Part shown: piece by piece, positions 8,151 to 16,936 of the stretch
Position numbering within the stretch: the first letter of the stretch is position 1
Layout of the letters: the number at the start of each line of letters is the position of its first letter
Assembly: GCF_026240635.1 (NCBI RefSeq)
Contig: NZ_CP110848.1
Location: 3,739,741 to 3,803,740 of the forward strand
Reading direction: 5' to 3'
Origin: Trichothermofontia sichuanensis B231
GTDB lineage: Bacteria > Cyanobacteriota > Cyanobacteriia > B231
Length of the DNA stretch: 64,000 nucleotides
Made by a program: the position numbers and the translations under genes
The notes under the pieces: model-generated
Databases searched by the model: none
What the model saw: only the letters and a program-made list of their open reading frames with translations
Told to the model about the DNA's origin: nothing

Positions 8151-8568
8151 CTGCTAACTGCCTTCGGCTCAAGTGTTGAGCTAACCATGAATGAGTATAG
8201 TTCTGTAAACTTAGGGTGTCTGGTGCTGTGAGCGCCAGTCGTATGTTCCCTGTTGGGGAGCATTTTGTCTGGCTTGCACAAAACCAGGCGGTAGACAGGT
8301 TGTAGATCGTCGGCCAGTTTATGCTGGGCTAAGGTAGAAATCAGCGAAGGCTAGCCATATTGGTTGACCATTCTAATCTAGCGGCCTGGCCCACGCCTTT
8401 GGGGGATTGCACAAGGAACACCCAAGTTATCGCAGTTAGCCAACAACTTGGGTGTTGTCTCTAGCCTATTTTGCGAACTCGATCAGCAGCAAGGTATTGG
8501 CTGCATATCTAGTGTTGGATCTCGTCTCGTAGGCTTGATACCTCTTGAGCCTAGGCAGTCTCCAGGAC
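8151..8568. other. Spacer with two hairpins
   Basis: 418 bp between arsR-type gene and dxs with no coding frame I trust. Just after the regulator, GCTCAA-GTG-TTGAGC (8167-8181) forms a 6-bp hairpin, possibly part of its transcript end. At 8417-8428 and 8445-8456 a perfect 12-bp inverted repeat, AACACCCAAGTT with AACTTGGGTGTT, encloses 16 bases. No T-run follows either. A small structured RNA is conceivable but unproven. Confidence 0.4.
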
Positions 8569-10482
8569 CTAGGAGAGTGCGATCGGGGTGGGTGATTTAA
8601 CCGGGAAGCGATCGCGAATGCGATCGGCCATTTGTGAGGGGGTCAGGCCCAAGAGCGCCATCGACTCATTCGGTTCGGCATGGTCCACCAGCACATCAGG
8701 TACTCCCAACCGCAGTACCGGGACCTGGATATCGGCATCCAGGAGCGCCTCCGCTACCGCTGAGCCAAAGCCACCCATGAGCTGGCCTTCCTCCAGGGTT
8801 ACCACCCGGCCAATGCGCCGCGCCAGGGGCAGCAACAAGTCGGTATCTAGGGGTTTGGCAAAGCGGGCATTGACCACTGTTGCTTGCATCCCGTGTTCAC
8901 TCAGGATTTCCGCCGTTTGTAGGGCGGGATGTACCATCGAACCATAGCCCACCATCAGGATATCGTCCCCATGCCGCAGGACTTCTGCCTTGCCGATCGG
9001 TAGCGGCTCCCAACCTTCCTCCATTAGCGGTACCCCAAAGCCATTGCCACGGGGATAGCGCAAGGCGATCGGGCCGTCAGTATAGTTCACCCCCGTCACA
9101 ATCATCTGCTGCAACTCCGCCTCATCCTTAGGAGCCATCAGCACCATATTGGGGATACAGCGCAGGTAGGGAATGTCGTACAACCCTTGGTGAGTGGGAC
9201 CATCGGCCCCAACAATCCCGGCCCGATCCATGCAGAAAAAGACCGGCAGCTTCTGAATGCAGACATCGTGGATCACCTGGTCATAGGCCCGTTGCAGGAA
9301 CGTTGAGTAGATCGCCACCACCGGACGCATCCCCTCACAGGCCATCCCCGCTGCCAGGGTCACCGCGTGCTGCTCAGCAATCCCCACATCGATGTACTGA
9401 TTGGGCAACTTGGCCTGCAACTTATCCAGCCCTGTGCCCGTTGCCATCGCCGCCGTAATGCCGATAATGCGCGGATCATTTTCCGCCAGCTTCACCAGCG
9501 TATGGGCGAATACCTTGGAATAGCTAGGCGGCTTCGGTTTGCTCGACGGTAGCGGCTTCCCGGTAGCCAAGTTAAAGGGGCTTTGGGCGTGATAGCCCAC
9601 CTGATCCTTCTCCGCTAACTCATACCCCTTACCCTTGACCGTGGCCACATGGACCAGGACGGGACCATGAATCTGGTGTGCCTGTTGGAAAGTAGCGATC
9701 AATTCCTCCAGATTGTGACCATCCACCGGCCCCATGTAAGTGAAGCCCAACTCCTCGATCACTGCCCCAACCTTGGGGACTGCTAGCCGCTTCATACCGC
9801 CCTTGAGCCGCTCCAACTCCGGCGATAGGGAACTCCCGACAAACGGCAAATGTTTAAACTGCTCCTCCAGGTTGTCGCTGAGGAACTGCATCGGTGGACT
9901 CAGGCGCATCTTGTTCAGGTAGCGCGAGATCGCCCCGACGTTGGGGGAAATCGACATCTCATTATCGTTGAGCACCACCATCAGATTCGTCTTGGGTAAA
10001 TGCCCGGCATGGTTGATTGCCTCCAAGGCCATCCCTCCCGTCAGAGCACCATCGCCAATAATAGCGACCACCTTAAAGGTTTCACCCTTGAGATCGCGGG
10101 CGAGGGCCATCCCCAGGGCGGCGGAAATACTGGTCGAGGCGTGCCCTGCCCCAAAGTGGTCGAACCGACTTTCCGATCGCTTGAGATAGCCCGCTATACC
10201 ATCCTTCTGCCGCAGGGTATGGAACTGGTTATAGCGGCCCGTAATTAACTTATGGGGGTAGGCTTGGTGGCCCACATCCCAAATCACCTTGTCATGGTCA
10301 AGATCCAGCGTTTGGTAGAGGCCCAGGGTGAGTTCAACCACGCCCAGACCTGGCCCTAGGTGCCCCCCGCTGGCCGCAACCGTCTGGAGGTGTTTTTCCC
10401 GAATTTGCCGGGCAATTTGCTCCAGTTGCCCGATCGATAAGCCATGCAACTGGTTGGGGTGCGTCAGTTCACTCAAATGCAT
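8569..10482 (-). CDS. dxs: 1-deoxy-D-xylulose-5-phosphate synthase
   Basis: DXS (637 residues), the thiamine-diphosphate enzyme that joins pyruvate and glyceraldehyde-3-phosphate. It is the entry step of the MEP pathway feeding carotenoids, the phytol tail of chlorophyll and quinones. The N-terminal TPP domain has the [16 protein letters not shown] opening near 41, the [16 protein letters not shown] segment near 69, and the [13 protein letters not shown] cofactor/Mg motif near 143. The transketolase pyrimidine domain follows with the catalytic segment [17 protein letters not shown] near 366 and the [15 protein letters not shown] loop near 420. The C-terminal transketolase domain ends the protein. 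Length is standard. It is monocistronic, with long spacers on both sides. Confidence 0.98.
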   Translation of the reverse strand: MHLSELTHPNQLHGLSIGQLEQIARQIREKHLQTVAASGGHLGPGLGVVELTLGLYQTLDLDHDKVIWDVGHQAYPHKLITGRYNQFHTLRQKDGIAGYLKRSESRFDHFGAGHASTSISAALGMALARDLKGETFKVVAIIGDGALTGGMALEAINHAGHLPKTNLMVVLNDNEMSISPNVGAISRYLNKMRLSPPMQFLSDNLEEQFKHLPFVGSSLSPELERLKGGMKRLAVPKVGAVIEELGFTYMGPVDGHNLEELIATFQQAHQIHGPVLVHVATVKGKGYELAEKDQVGYHAQSPFNLATGKPLPSSKPKPPSYSKVFAHTLVKLAENDPRIIGITAAMATGTGLDKLQAKLPNQYIDVGIAEQHAVTLAAGMACEGMRPVVAIYSTFLQRAYDQVIHDVCIQKLPVFFCMDRAGIVGADGPTHQGLYDIPYLRCIPNMVLMAPKDEAELQQMIVTGVNYTDGPIALRYPRGNGFGVPLMEEGWEPLPIGKAEVLRHGDDILMVGYGSMVHPALQTAEILSEHGMQATVVNARFAKPLDTDLLLPLARRIGRVVTLEEGQLMGGFGSAVAEALLDADIQVPVLRLGVPDVLVDHAEPNESMALLGLTPSQMADRIRDRFPVKSPTPIALS

Positions 10483-11191
10483 ACAGCAAAACTCTCTAGG
10501 TCAATGGGGATAGCGAGCAGGTAAGATTACCTGACTGAATTTTAACTTCTGTAAACTTTTGCCAGGCCACGATCGTTGGTCCCCAAAGCTAACCTACGGC
10601 GTGAAGCTGGGCATAGGGCCATAAGCGATAAGTATTTTGGCTTATGTGCGGGCTTCCAACCAGCACGGTTCAGGGTAACCAGGACAAGCGGGCACTTACA
10701 GAGGCCAAACCAGTCCTCTGAGTAGCGTACAAGTTTGGTAGATCCTACGAAGCGCCTGAGTTGAGAGATCTTCACGTTTCTTCAAACTGACAGGTGCTTC
10801 GACAATAACTGGCAATCACGGATACCGTTTGGCAGACCCACGGGGGGCGGGGGGCCTCTAGCTCGCGTCTCCCGTTGGGCCGTTTAATTCCTAGACCTTA
10901 ATTCCTAAAACTGACTGATCAGGATGCTGCCTAAATTAGCCGGACTGCTCCTATGCTTCACGGGACAAGCTGAGTGGGAAACCCCATCGATATCTATGCA
11001 TTCAGATTGTAAGCCGTTATAACGGTAGGGTAGGCAGTTGCCTGGGCTAGGGCGCGGGGCAATCTCTGGCGCGATGATCCAATGGAGACACGGCGCGAAT
11101 GGGGTTTAACAAACGCCCTGTTGATCGGTGTTAATGCTTCAAGAGAGATGGCTTTGAGAGATGTGAGTTGTTTGCCAAAAGGTTTCTAGCC
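10483..11191. other. 709-bp spacer between dxs and FHA/CHAT gene
   Basis: Divergent promoter region for dxs (leftward) and the secreted giant (rightward). No tRNA or coding frame is supported. Two small symmetric sites stand out: AGGTAA-GATT-ACCT near 10530, in the dxs leader, and the perfect 12-bp palindrome CCGTTATAACGG at 11014-11025. Confidence 0.45.
11014..11025. promoter_or_regulatory. 12-bp palindrome upstream of the FHA/CHAT gene
   Basis: CCGTTATAACGG is a perfect palindrome 167 bp before the ATG at 11192. It may be a dimeric regulator site. Its function is unproven. Confidence 0.35.
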
Positions 11192-14100
11192 ATGAAATAC
11201 CTGCTGCCAGTTGTTCTTGTCTTTCCGATCGCGGGTACCCTATTGCTAGGGGTTGCCGATGCCCAGCCCATTACCCCCGCCCAGGATGGCACGGGGACGA
11301 TTGTTCGCCCTGTGGGCGATTCTTCAGGGGAGACGCTGCGCGAACGCTTCGATATTGAAGGGGGTAAAACCTCCCGCGATGGAGCCAATCTGTTCCATAG
11401 TTTTCAACGCTTCAACCTCAGCAAACAGCAAATCGCCAATTTTTTAGCCAATCCCCAATTACGCAATATCCTCGCTCGGATTGTTGGGGGGGGGGCGTCT
11501 TACATTGATGGGTTGATTCAAATCAGTGGGGGCAATCCCAATCTCTTCCTCCTGAATCCAGCGGGGATTGTGTTTGGCCCGAATGCGTCGCTCAATGTAC
11601 CGGCAGATTTTACCGCCGTTACTGCGCATGGCATTGGGTTTGACCAGGGCTGGTTCACGACGATCGGGTCGCCGGAGTATGCCCAACTGGTTGGGACCCC
11701 GAATCAATTTGCCTTCACAACGGTGCAGCCAGGCGCGATCGTTCAGGCTGGTAATCTCACGGTTTCTCCTGGTCAAAATTTGCGCCTGTTCGGGGGGACG
11801 ATTGTCAACACCGGCAACCTATCGGCCCCTGGCGGGGAGGTCACGATCGCAGCGGTACCAGGGGCCAATCTGATTCGCCTCAGCCAGCCCGGACACCTGT
11901 TGAGCCTGGAAATGACTCCCCTGGCGGCCCAAAGTGCTGGGTTAGCCACCCCCTCCCTGCCAGAACTGCTGACTGGGGGAAGGGTAAGTGGGGCAACTGG
12001 GTTAGCCGTGATGCCAGACGGACGCGTACAACTACAGGGATCGGGGGTGGTCGTGCCAACGGATGCCGGAACCGCGATCGTGGCAGGGCCAGTCAACGCG
12101 GCATCCCCCCAAACCGTCGGTGGCAACATTAATGTCTTCGGTCAGCAAGTGGGCCTCCTGGGGGCGGATCTCAACGCGTCGGGCACGCGGGGAGGGACCG
12201 TGCGGATCGGGGGAGATTATCGGGGTCTGGGGGCTGTCCCCAATGCCCAATTCACCTATACCGATGCCCATAGCCACATCCGGGCTGATGCCCTCAGCAA
12301 GGGTGACGGCGGGCGGGTGATTGTCTGGGCCGATGACACCACCCGCTTTTATGGTCAGATTTCTGCGCAGGGGGGACCTGAAGGGGGTAATGGGGGATTC
12401 GTCGAGACCTCTGGCAAGTTGGGGTTAGATATGACCGGCGCAAGGGTAGACGCCCGCGCTCCCCAGGGTCAACCTGGCTCTTGGCTCCTGGACCCCAGCG
12501 ATATCACGATTTCTGAGGGACCGACCATCCCTGCTAATCTGGGTCCTAATTTTAATCCCAGTGGGGCTACCGCCAATATCAATGCCCAACAAATTTCCGA
12601 TACCCTGAGCCAGGGGACCAGTGTCTTCATTACCACGGCTGGCGGCACCGGGGGACAGGGAAATATTACGGTAGCGGCTCCAATCTTTAAAACGGCTTTG
12701 GTTGACGACAGTATTTATGATGATGACAACATCCCAGATGATGGTAACAACATCCCAGGTAGTGAAGCCACCTTGAGTTTGGCCGCTGATAACAACATCA
12801 CCGTGGATCGGTCGATCCGGTCTGACTACTATCCTCTTAATGTCAGGTTGTCAGCCCCGAATGGTGTCATTGTGATCAACAGTGCGATCGAAACCAATGG
12901 TGGGAGTGTTGTTACGCAGAGTCGGGGGTTGACTGCCGGGGCGATCGATACCAGCCCGATCGAATATATCCCTCCCCCCGATCTCTCACCCAGAGTGGTA
13001 CCGCCTCAGGGGTTTACGACGGAGAACGCTGGCAACATTAATCTCAATGTCAGCACCGGTAATATCCGGGTAGAAACTGTGCGGGCGGAAGGATTGAGGG
13101 GGGAGGGGGCTGGGGGCAATGTATCCCTTCAGGCTCCTGTCGGCACTGTACGTGTCCAGAGTACGGTGGCATTGGATACCTTCTCGCCCTGTTTTGGCAC
13201 CAGTATCTGTACCAGTGGAACTCCCGCTGGCAGGGTGAGTATTACGCATGGGGGGGGGATCGATAATTATGACTTCGTAGTCGGGAATGCGACCAATAAT
13301 GGCACGGCTGGGGCCATTGTCTCCCAGGGAACCCTGAGTCCGACGGCGAGCTTTCCCGTTCTACCGACAGGGGGTACAGCGGCGAATACACCGAGTGGGA
13401 TTACGATTACTTCCATTAACAGTCCCCCCACTTTGACGGTCGCCCTAACGATTACAGGCCCGGTTGAAGGCGAAACGTATGTGTTCCCAGCTAGTCAGTT
13501 GGGGTTAAGTGCAACTGATCCTGACGGCGATCGCTTATCTTCTGATCCCGGTACGTTTCCCGCTGGCGGCTTTTTAATCACTGCCCTTGAGACAGGGGGA
13601 ACCCTTCAGGTGCAGCGATCGCCGCTGGATGCGCCGGTCGATGTCATTCCTGGGCAAACCCGGATTTTGCCTACGGATACCCTGTTGTACACGCCACCCC
13701 CGAATACCACGGGGCTTGAGCCGGGGTTGAGGATTGCGGTCCAGGAAGTTCGCAATGCCAGCTTTTCGCCTGCACTCAATACGGTGGAACGACCTGTCCG
13801 CTTTCTGGTAAGCGCCAGACCAGGGCCAACAGAGCCAACGCAGCCAACGCAGCCAACGCAGCCAACGCAGCCAACGCAGCCAACGCAGCCAACGCAGCCA
13901 ACAGAGCCAACGGGACCAACAGGGCCAACAAGGCCAACGGGACCAACTGAAGGACCACCCGAAATTGTTCAGGTCAGGTATCCTGACTTGCCGACGATCA
14001 AGGATTCTGTTGTCACGATCGATACGGTGGTGCGTCCCCTGGAGGAAAACTTCACCCGGCAGTTTACGGACCAGCTTGGGCAACCTATGCCGCCCATTCG

Positions 14101-15283
14101 CACGCGGGATGAGATTCAGGAAATCCTGGCACAGGTTGAACGCAATGAAGGGATTAAGCCTGCGATCGTTTATATCAGCTTTATCCCAGCAGCCCTAGAA
14201 GGTGAGCTTCCTGGCGTTCTGCAAGAGCGACGCGCTGATGATCAACTGGAATTGGTGGTGGTTACCCGTGAAGGACCGCCCATCCGCAAACGGTTGTCCA
14301 CGGTGCGCCGCTCCCAGGTGATAGAAGTGGCGCAGGAGTTTCGGCTTCTAGTGGCGGTGCCGGATGAGGTGACGAGCACAGATTACCTGCCCCTGGCCCA
14401 ACAACTCTATCAATGGTTAATTGCCCCGATCGCGGCTGATTTGCAGGCGCGGGAAATTAATCATTTGGTCTTTATCCCGGATGTGGGGTTGCGATCGTTA
14501 CCCTTTGCCGCCTTGCACGATGGTCAGCAGTTTCTGATTGAACGTTATAGTGTGGGGCTGATGCCGACGGTGAGTTTGGCAGATACCCGCTACAAGGATG
14601 TGCGGGACGTTTCGGTGCTGGCAATGGGCTTATCCCAGGCTGTTCAGGGCCAGCAGCCCTTGCCCGCCACCCGCTCGGAAATCCAGGCCATGTTAAGTCT
14701 ATGGCCGGGGCGGGCCTACTTTGATGAGGATTTCACCCAGGCAACTCTGATCCGGGCGCGTCGCAAGACTCCCTATGGAATCGTCCACCTGGCGACCCAC
14801 GGTGATTTCAGTCCGGGTAATATCGCCAATTCCTATATTCAATTTTGGGATGGGCGCTTGCCTTTAGATCGAGTCCGACAGTTAGGCTTCAATTCACCTG
14901 CCGTCGATTTGCTTGTCTTGAGTGCCTGTCGTACAGCGTTGGGCAATGAACAGGCGGAGTTAGGATTTGCGGGCCTTGCCTATCAAGCGGGTGTCAAGAC
15001 GGCTGTGGCGAGTCTCTGGTATGTCAGTGATGCCGCTACTGCTGGGCTAATGACCAATTTCTACGCCACCTTGAAGGAAGTCCCGATCAAAGCGGAGGCC
15101 CTCCGACGGAGCCAGGTGAATATGGCCACAGGTAAAATCCGGGTAACGCCAACTGGGTTAGCAGGTGTAGCAACTGTTGATTCCTTACCGCTACCCCCCG
15201 CTAGTTTGATGGGGATTACGACGCCGGACTTTTCCCATCCGTACTATTGGGCGGCCTTTACGACGATCGGTACCCCCTGGTAA
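11192..15283 (+). CDS. Secreted FHA-domain/CHAT-protease fusion
   Basis: 1363-residue multi-domain protein. Residues 1-25 (MKYLLPVVLVFPIAG...) look like a signal peptide. About 30-330 is a filamentous-haemagglutinin N-terminal (two-partner secretion) domain with the hallmark NPNLFLLNPAGIVFGPNA. A beta-helix-like region runs to about 600, then a cadherin-like segment with ATDPDGDRL. A PTQ/PTG linker occupies about 880-925. The C terminus (about 1000-1363) is a CHAT domain, a caspase-like cysteine peptidase: IVHLATHGDF holds His1203 and LVLSACRTALGN holds Cys1246, so the catalytic dyad is intact. The ATG at 11192, with AAAAGG upstream, starts the signal peptide properly; an in-frame TTG at 11168 does not. 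No TpsB/ShlB-type outer-membrane transporter is nearby. Target and regulation are unknown. Confidence 0.9.
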   Translation: MKYLLPVVLVFPIAGTLLLGVADAQPITPAQDGTGTIVRPVGDSSGETLRERFDIEGGKTSRDGANLFHSFQRFNLSKQQIANFLANPQLRNILARIVGGGASYIDGLIQISGGNPNLFLLNPAGIVFGPNASLNVPADFTAVTAHGIGFDQGWFTTIGSPEYAQLVGTPNQFAFTTVQPGAIVQAGNLTVSPGQNLRLFGGTIVNTGNLSAPGGEVTIAAVPGANLIRLSQPGHLLSLEMTPLAAQSAGLATPSLPELLTGGRVSGATGLAVMPDGRVQLQGSGVVVPTDAGTAIVAGPVNAASPQTVGGNINVFGQQVGLLGADLNASGTRGGTVRIGGDYRGLGAVPNAQFTYTDAHSHIRADALSKGDGGRVIVWADDTTRFYGQISAQGGPEGGNGGFVETSGKLGLDMTGARVDARAPQGQPGSWLLDPSDITISEGPTIPANLGPNFNPSGATANINAQQISDTLSQGTSVFITTAGGTGGQGNITVAAPIFKTALVDDSIYDDDNIPDDGNNIPGSEATLSLAADNNITVDRSIRSDYYPLNVRLSAPNGVIVINSAIETNGGSVVTQSRGLTAGAIDTSPIEYIPPPDLSPRVVPPQGFTTENAGNINLNVSTGNIRVETVRAEGLRGEGAGGNVSLQAPVGTVRVQSTVALDTFSPCFGTSICTSGTPAGRVSITHGGGIDNYDFVVGNATNNGTAGAIVSQGTLSPTASFPVLPTGGTAANTPSGITITSINSPPTLTVALTITGPVEGETYVFPASQLGLSATDPDGDRLSSDPGTFPAGGFLITALETGGTLQVQRSPLDAPVDVIPGQTRILPTDTLLYTPPPNTTGLEPGLRIAVQEVRNASFSPALNTVERPVRFLVSARPGPTEPTQPTQPTQPTQPTQPTQPTQPTEPTGPTGPTRPTGPTEGPPEIVQVRYPDLPTIKDSVVTIDTVVRPLEENFTRQFTDQLGQPMPPIRTRDEIQEILAQVERNEGIKPAIVYISFIPAALEGELPGVLQERRADDQLELVVVTREGPPIRKRLSTVRRSQVIEVAQEFRLLVAVPDEVTSTDYLPLAQQLYQWLIAPIAADLQAREINHLVFIPDVGLRSLPFAALHDGQQFLIERYSVGLMPTVSLADTRYKDVRDVSVLAMGLSQAVQGQQPLPATRSEIQAMLSLWPGRAYFDEDFTQATLIRARRKTPYGIVHLATHGDFSPGNIANSYIQFWDGRLPLDRVRQLGFNSPAVDLLVLSACRTALGNEQAELGFAGLAYQAGVKTAVASLWYVSDAATAGLMTNFYATLKEVPIKAEALRRSQVNMATGKIRVTPTGLAGVATVDSLPLPPASLMGITTPDFSHPYYWAAFTTIGTPW
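13834..13905. repeat. 9-bp tandem repeat coding the PTQ linker
   Basis: Seven tandem CCAACGCAG-type units encode seven Pro-Thr-Gln triplets in the linker between the adhesin-like half and the CHAT domain. Degenerate units (PTE, PTG, PTR) lie on both sides. Such an array can change length by slippage without breaking frame. Confidence 0.85.
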
Positions 15284-15385
15284 TGCGTTGGGGAATCGGC
15301 GATCGCGACCGGGATGATTGGCCTACGATCGCAGGCATTGGTTTTAGACTGGTATTGTGAGTTTCGGCTGAGAGGGGGATGATGG

Positions 15386-15538
15386 ATGATCGCAGCACGA
15401 GAAACCGATCGCTACTTTACACCGGAAGAGTATTTTGCTTGGGAAGAAGCCCAGCTAGAAAGGCACGAGCTAATCGATGGTCGTGTTTATGCGATGACGG
15501 GTGGGACGCAAAATCATAGTGCGATCAAATTTAGTTAG
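15386..15538 (+). pseudogene. Truncated Uma2-family (DUF820) nuclease
   Basis: 50-residue N-terminal remnant of a Uma2/DUF820 protein, a PD-(D/E)XK-like nuclease family greatly expanded in cyanobacteria. Family signature residues are present: YFTPEEYFAWEE, the HELIDGRVYAMTGG core with the first acidic residue, and QNHSAI. The frame then hits TAG, whereas intact members have about 180-200 residues. The 112-bp MITE starts 12 bp after the stop, and no continuation of the gene is recognisable beyond it. Loss therefore involved more than a simple insertion. Confidence 0.7.
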
Positions 15539-15550
15539 TTTAATCAAAGC

Positions 15551-15662
15551 GGCTCTCCTGAGTTTATGGTGGGGGCGCTACGCGCCCCCACCATAAACTC
15601 AGCATTTGCGATCGTTTATTTGTAGTTGCTGATACTGTTTACCCCAAAATCCCAGAAGAGCC
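15551..15662 (-). mobile_element. 112-bp MITE, copy 2 (inverted)
   Basis: Reverse-complement copy of the element at 7548-7659: same length, same GGCTCT...AGAGCC termini, same 20-bp perfect internal stem, three base differences. The flanks read ATCAAAGC on the left and ATCAAGAG on the right, sharing only the first five bases, so the target duplication is decayed or was rearranged. It separates the Uma2 remnant from the RTX gene. Confidence 0.88.
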
Positions 15663-15798
15663 ATCAAGAGTGTATTTGAGTCCTGAAGAGAGCATAAAGA
15701 GGCTAGGTGGTCAGTAGAGGGTAGGAGCCAATTGCCAGAGGCTAATGCCACAATGGCACTGTACTCAAATCCTGCATTACTCAAACCCTGCATTTGCC

Positions 15799-16581
15799 AT
15801 GACTAGCCTCACGATCGCCCCCTATGATTCCGGTGTCAACCTGGAAGGAACCCCCGGTGCAGACACCCTTATCGGAACCAACCTGGCCGATACCTTGAAC
15901 GGCCTCGGTGGGGATGACTGGCTCTATGGCCGCGAAGGCTACGACAAACTACAGGGCGGTGCGGGTGATGATGTGCTTTACGGCGATGCTGGCTTCGATG
16001 TCCTCTACGGCAACGATGGTAACGACTTCCTCCTGGGTAGCCTCGATCCTGACTACCTGTTTGGGGGTAAGAGCGATGACTTTCTAAGGGGGGGCAAAGA
16101 GCGGGATGCCTTGGTCGGCGATGCAGGGAATGACACCCTAGTGGGCGATCTTGACGTGGATAGCCTGTGGGGTGGTGCCGGCACCGATGTGTTTATCCTG
16201 CGCCATGACACCGCTGCCCCACCCCAAGTTCTGGGGACCCCCGACCTGATCACTGATGGCGATCCCCTACAACGGCTTGACACTGTAGTCGCTGACGTCA
16301 TCCTTGACTACCGGGTTGAGGAGGGCGATCGCATTGGCCTGACCGGGGGCCTCAGCGCTGATGATTTGATCCTGACCCGACGCTTCCTCACGGTTGGGGA
16401 TGCTAGGGATTATGCCACCGATGGTCCCTACCCCCCCAACGCCCCCCCCCGCACCCTCGACTTTCGCATCACCACCTTTGCGGCCACTATCATCCAGATT
16501 GCCGGTACCGGTGATATCTTGGGAATTGTCAAAGAAGTGGAGCCAGCCGATCTGCAATTTATTAGCCTCACCGATGTTTAG
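15799..16581 (+). CDS. RTX-type calcium-binding repeat protein
   Basis: 260-residue protein. Residues about 15-120 carry hemolysin-type nonapeptide repeats of the GGxGxDxLxG kind (GLGGDDWLYG, GGAGDDVLYGD, GNDGNDFLLG, GDAGNDTLVGD). In the family these wind into a beta-roll that binds Ca2+ between turns. The C-terminal half (about 130-260) contains GGAGTDVFILRHDT and YRVEEGDRIGLTGGLS, the common capping region of such cyanobacterial proteins. No signal peptide is present; RTX proteins usually leave by type I secretion with a C-terminal signal. No ABC exporter is adjacent. I chose the ATG at 15799 (MTSLTIAPYD), because the in-frame upstream extension has no family features. It may act outside the cell or in the S-layer. 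Confidence 0.85.
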   Translation: MTSLTIAPYDSGVNLEGTPGADTLIGTNLADTLNGLGGDDWLYGREGYDKLQGGAGDDVLYGDAGFDVLYGNDGNDFLLGSLDPDYLFGGKSDDFLRGGKERDALVGDAGNDTLVGDLDVDSLWGGAGTDVFILRHDTAAPPQVLGTPDLITDGDPLQRLDTVVADVILDYRVEEGDRIGLTGGLSADDLILTRRFLTVGDARDYATDGPYPPNAPPRTLDFRITTFAATIIQIAGTGDILGIVKEVEPADLQFISLTDV

Positions 16582-16936
16582 GACTGCCACGATCGCCCAA
16601 CTGATGCCCTCACAATTGGTTCAGCGTCTGCTGGCGCAAACATAAAGTTTTTTCGCAGATTCCTTATAAAAAAACAAAACTGTAGCGATCGCTATCAATC
16701 CCTTGATTTCCCACCGTTTCAATGGTTTGATGGCGATATTTGCCCACACGGGGATAGGAGATACTCATCAAGAGAGAGGTTATTGCTCTGGTTTTAACCG
16801 CCACGGTTACGCTTGCGGCGGCTCAACCTGTCCGGGGGCCATACCCAGGGGACACCGTGGGGTAACCGTATCAAGGGGCATACGAGTCGTCATGAAGAAG
16901 TTATTTGGTTTGAGATTGCACAAGGGAAACGATACT
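16582..16936 (+). promoter_or_regulatory. glgP leader with alternative pairings
   Basis: 355-bp leader of glycogen phosphorylase. Near the gene, CCACGG (16801-16806) can pair with CCGTGG (16855-16860) stacked on TGTCC/GGACA (16829-16833/16850-16854). Alternatively CGGTTAC (16804-16810) can pair with GTAACCG (16862-16868). The two outer stems share bases and exclude each other, which is a switch-like arrangement. An AT-rich tract with TTATAAAAAAAC lies near 16665-16680. No ligand class is recognised. Confidence 0.4.

Noticed and set aside
10542-10775. 77-codon leftward frame upstream of dxs
   Set aside because: No ribosome-binding site, no recognisable motif, composition like the surrounding spacer.
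10483-11191. Search for tRNA genes in the larger spacers
   Set aside because: No T-loop (GGTTCRA) with matching acceptor stem was found in this or the other spacers longer than 300 bp.
13574-14083. Long antisense frame rich in Trp/Leu/Arg opposite the PTQ linker
   Set aside because: It is the mirror image of the 9-bp tandem repeat and has no start context or protein-like sequence.
16703-16936. N-terminal extension of glycogen phosphorylase from an upstream in-frame start
   Set aside because: The extra 78 residues have no family match and overlap the paired leader sequence; ATG 16937 has a good ribosome-binding site and the family start.
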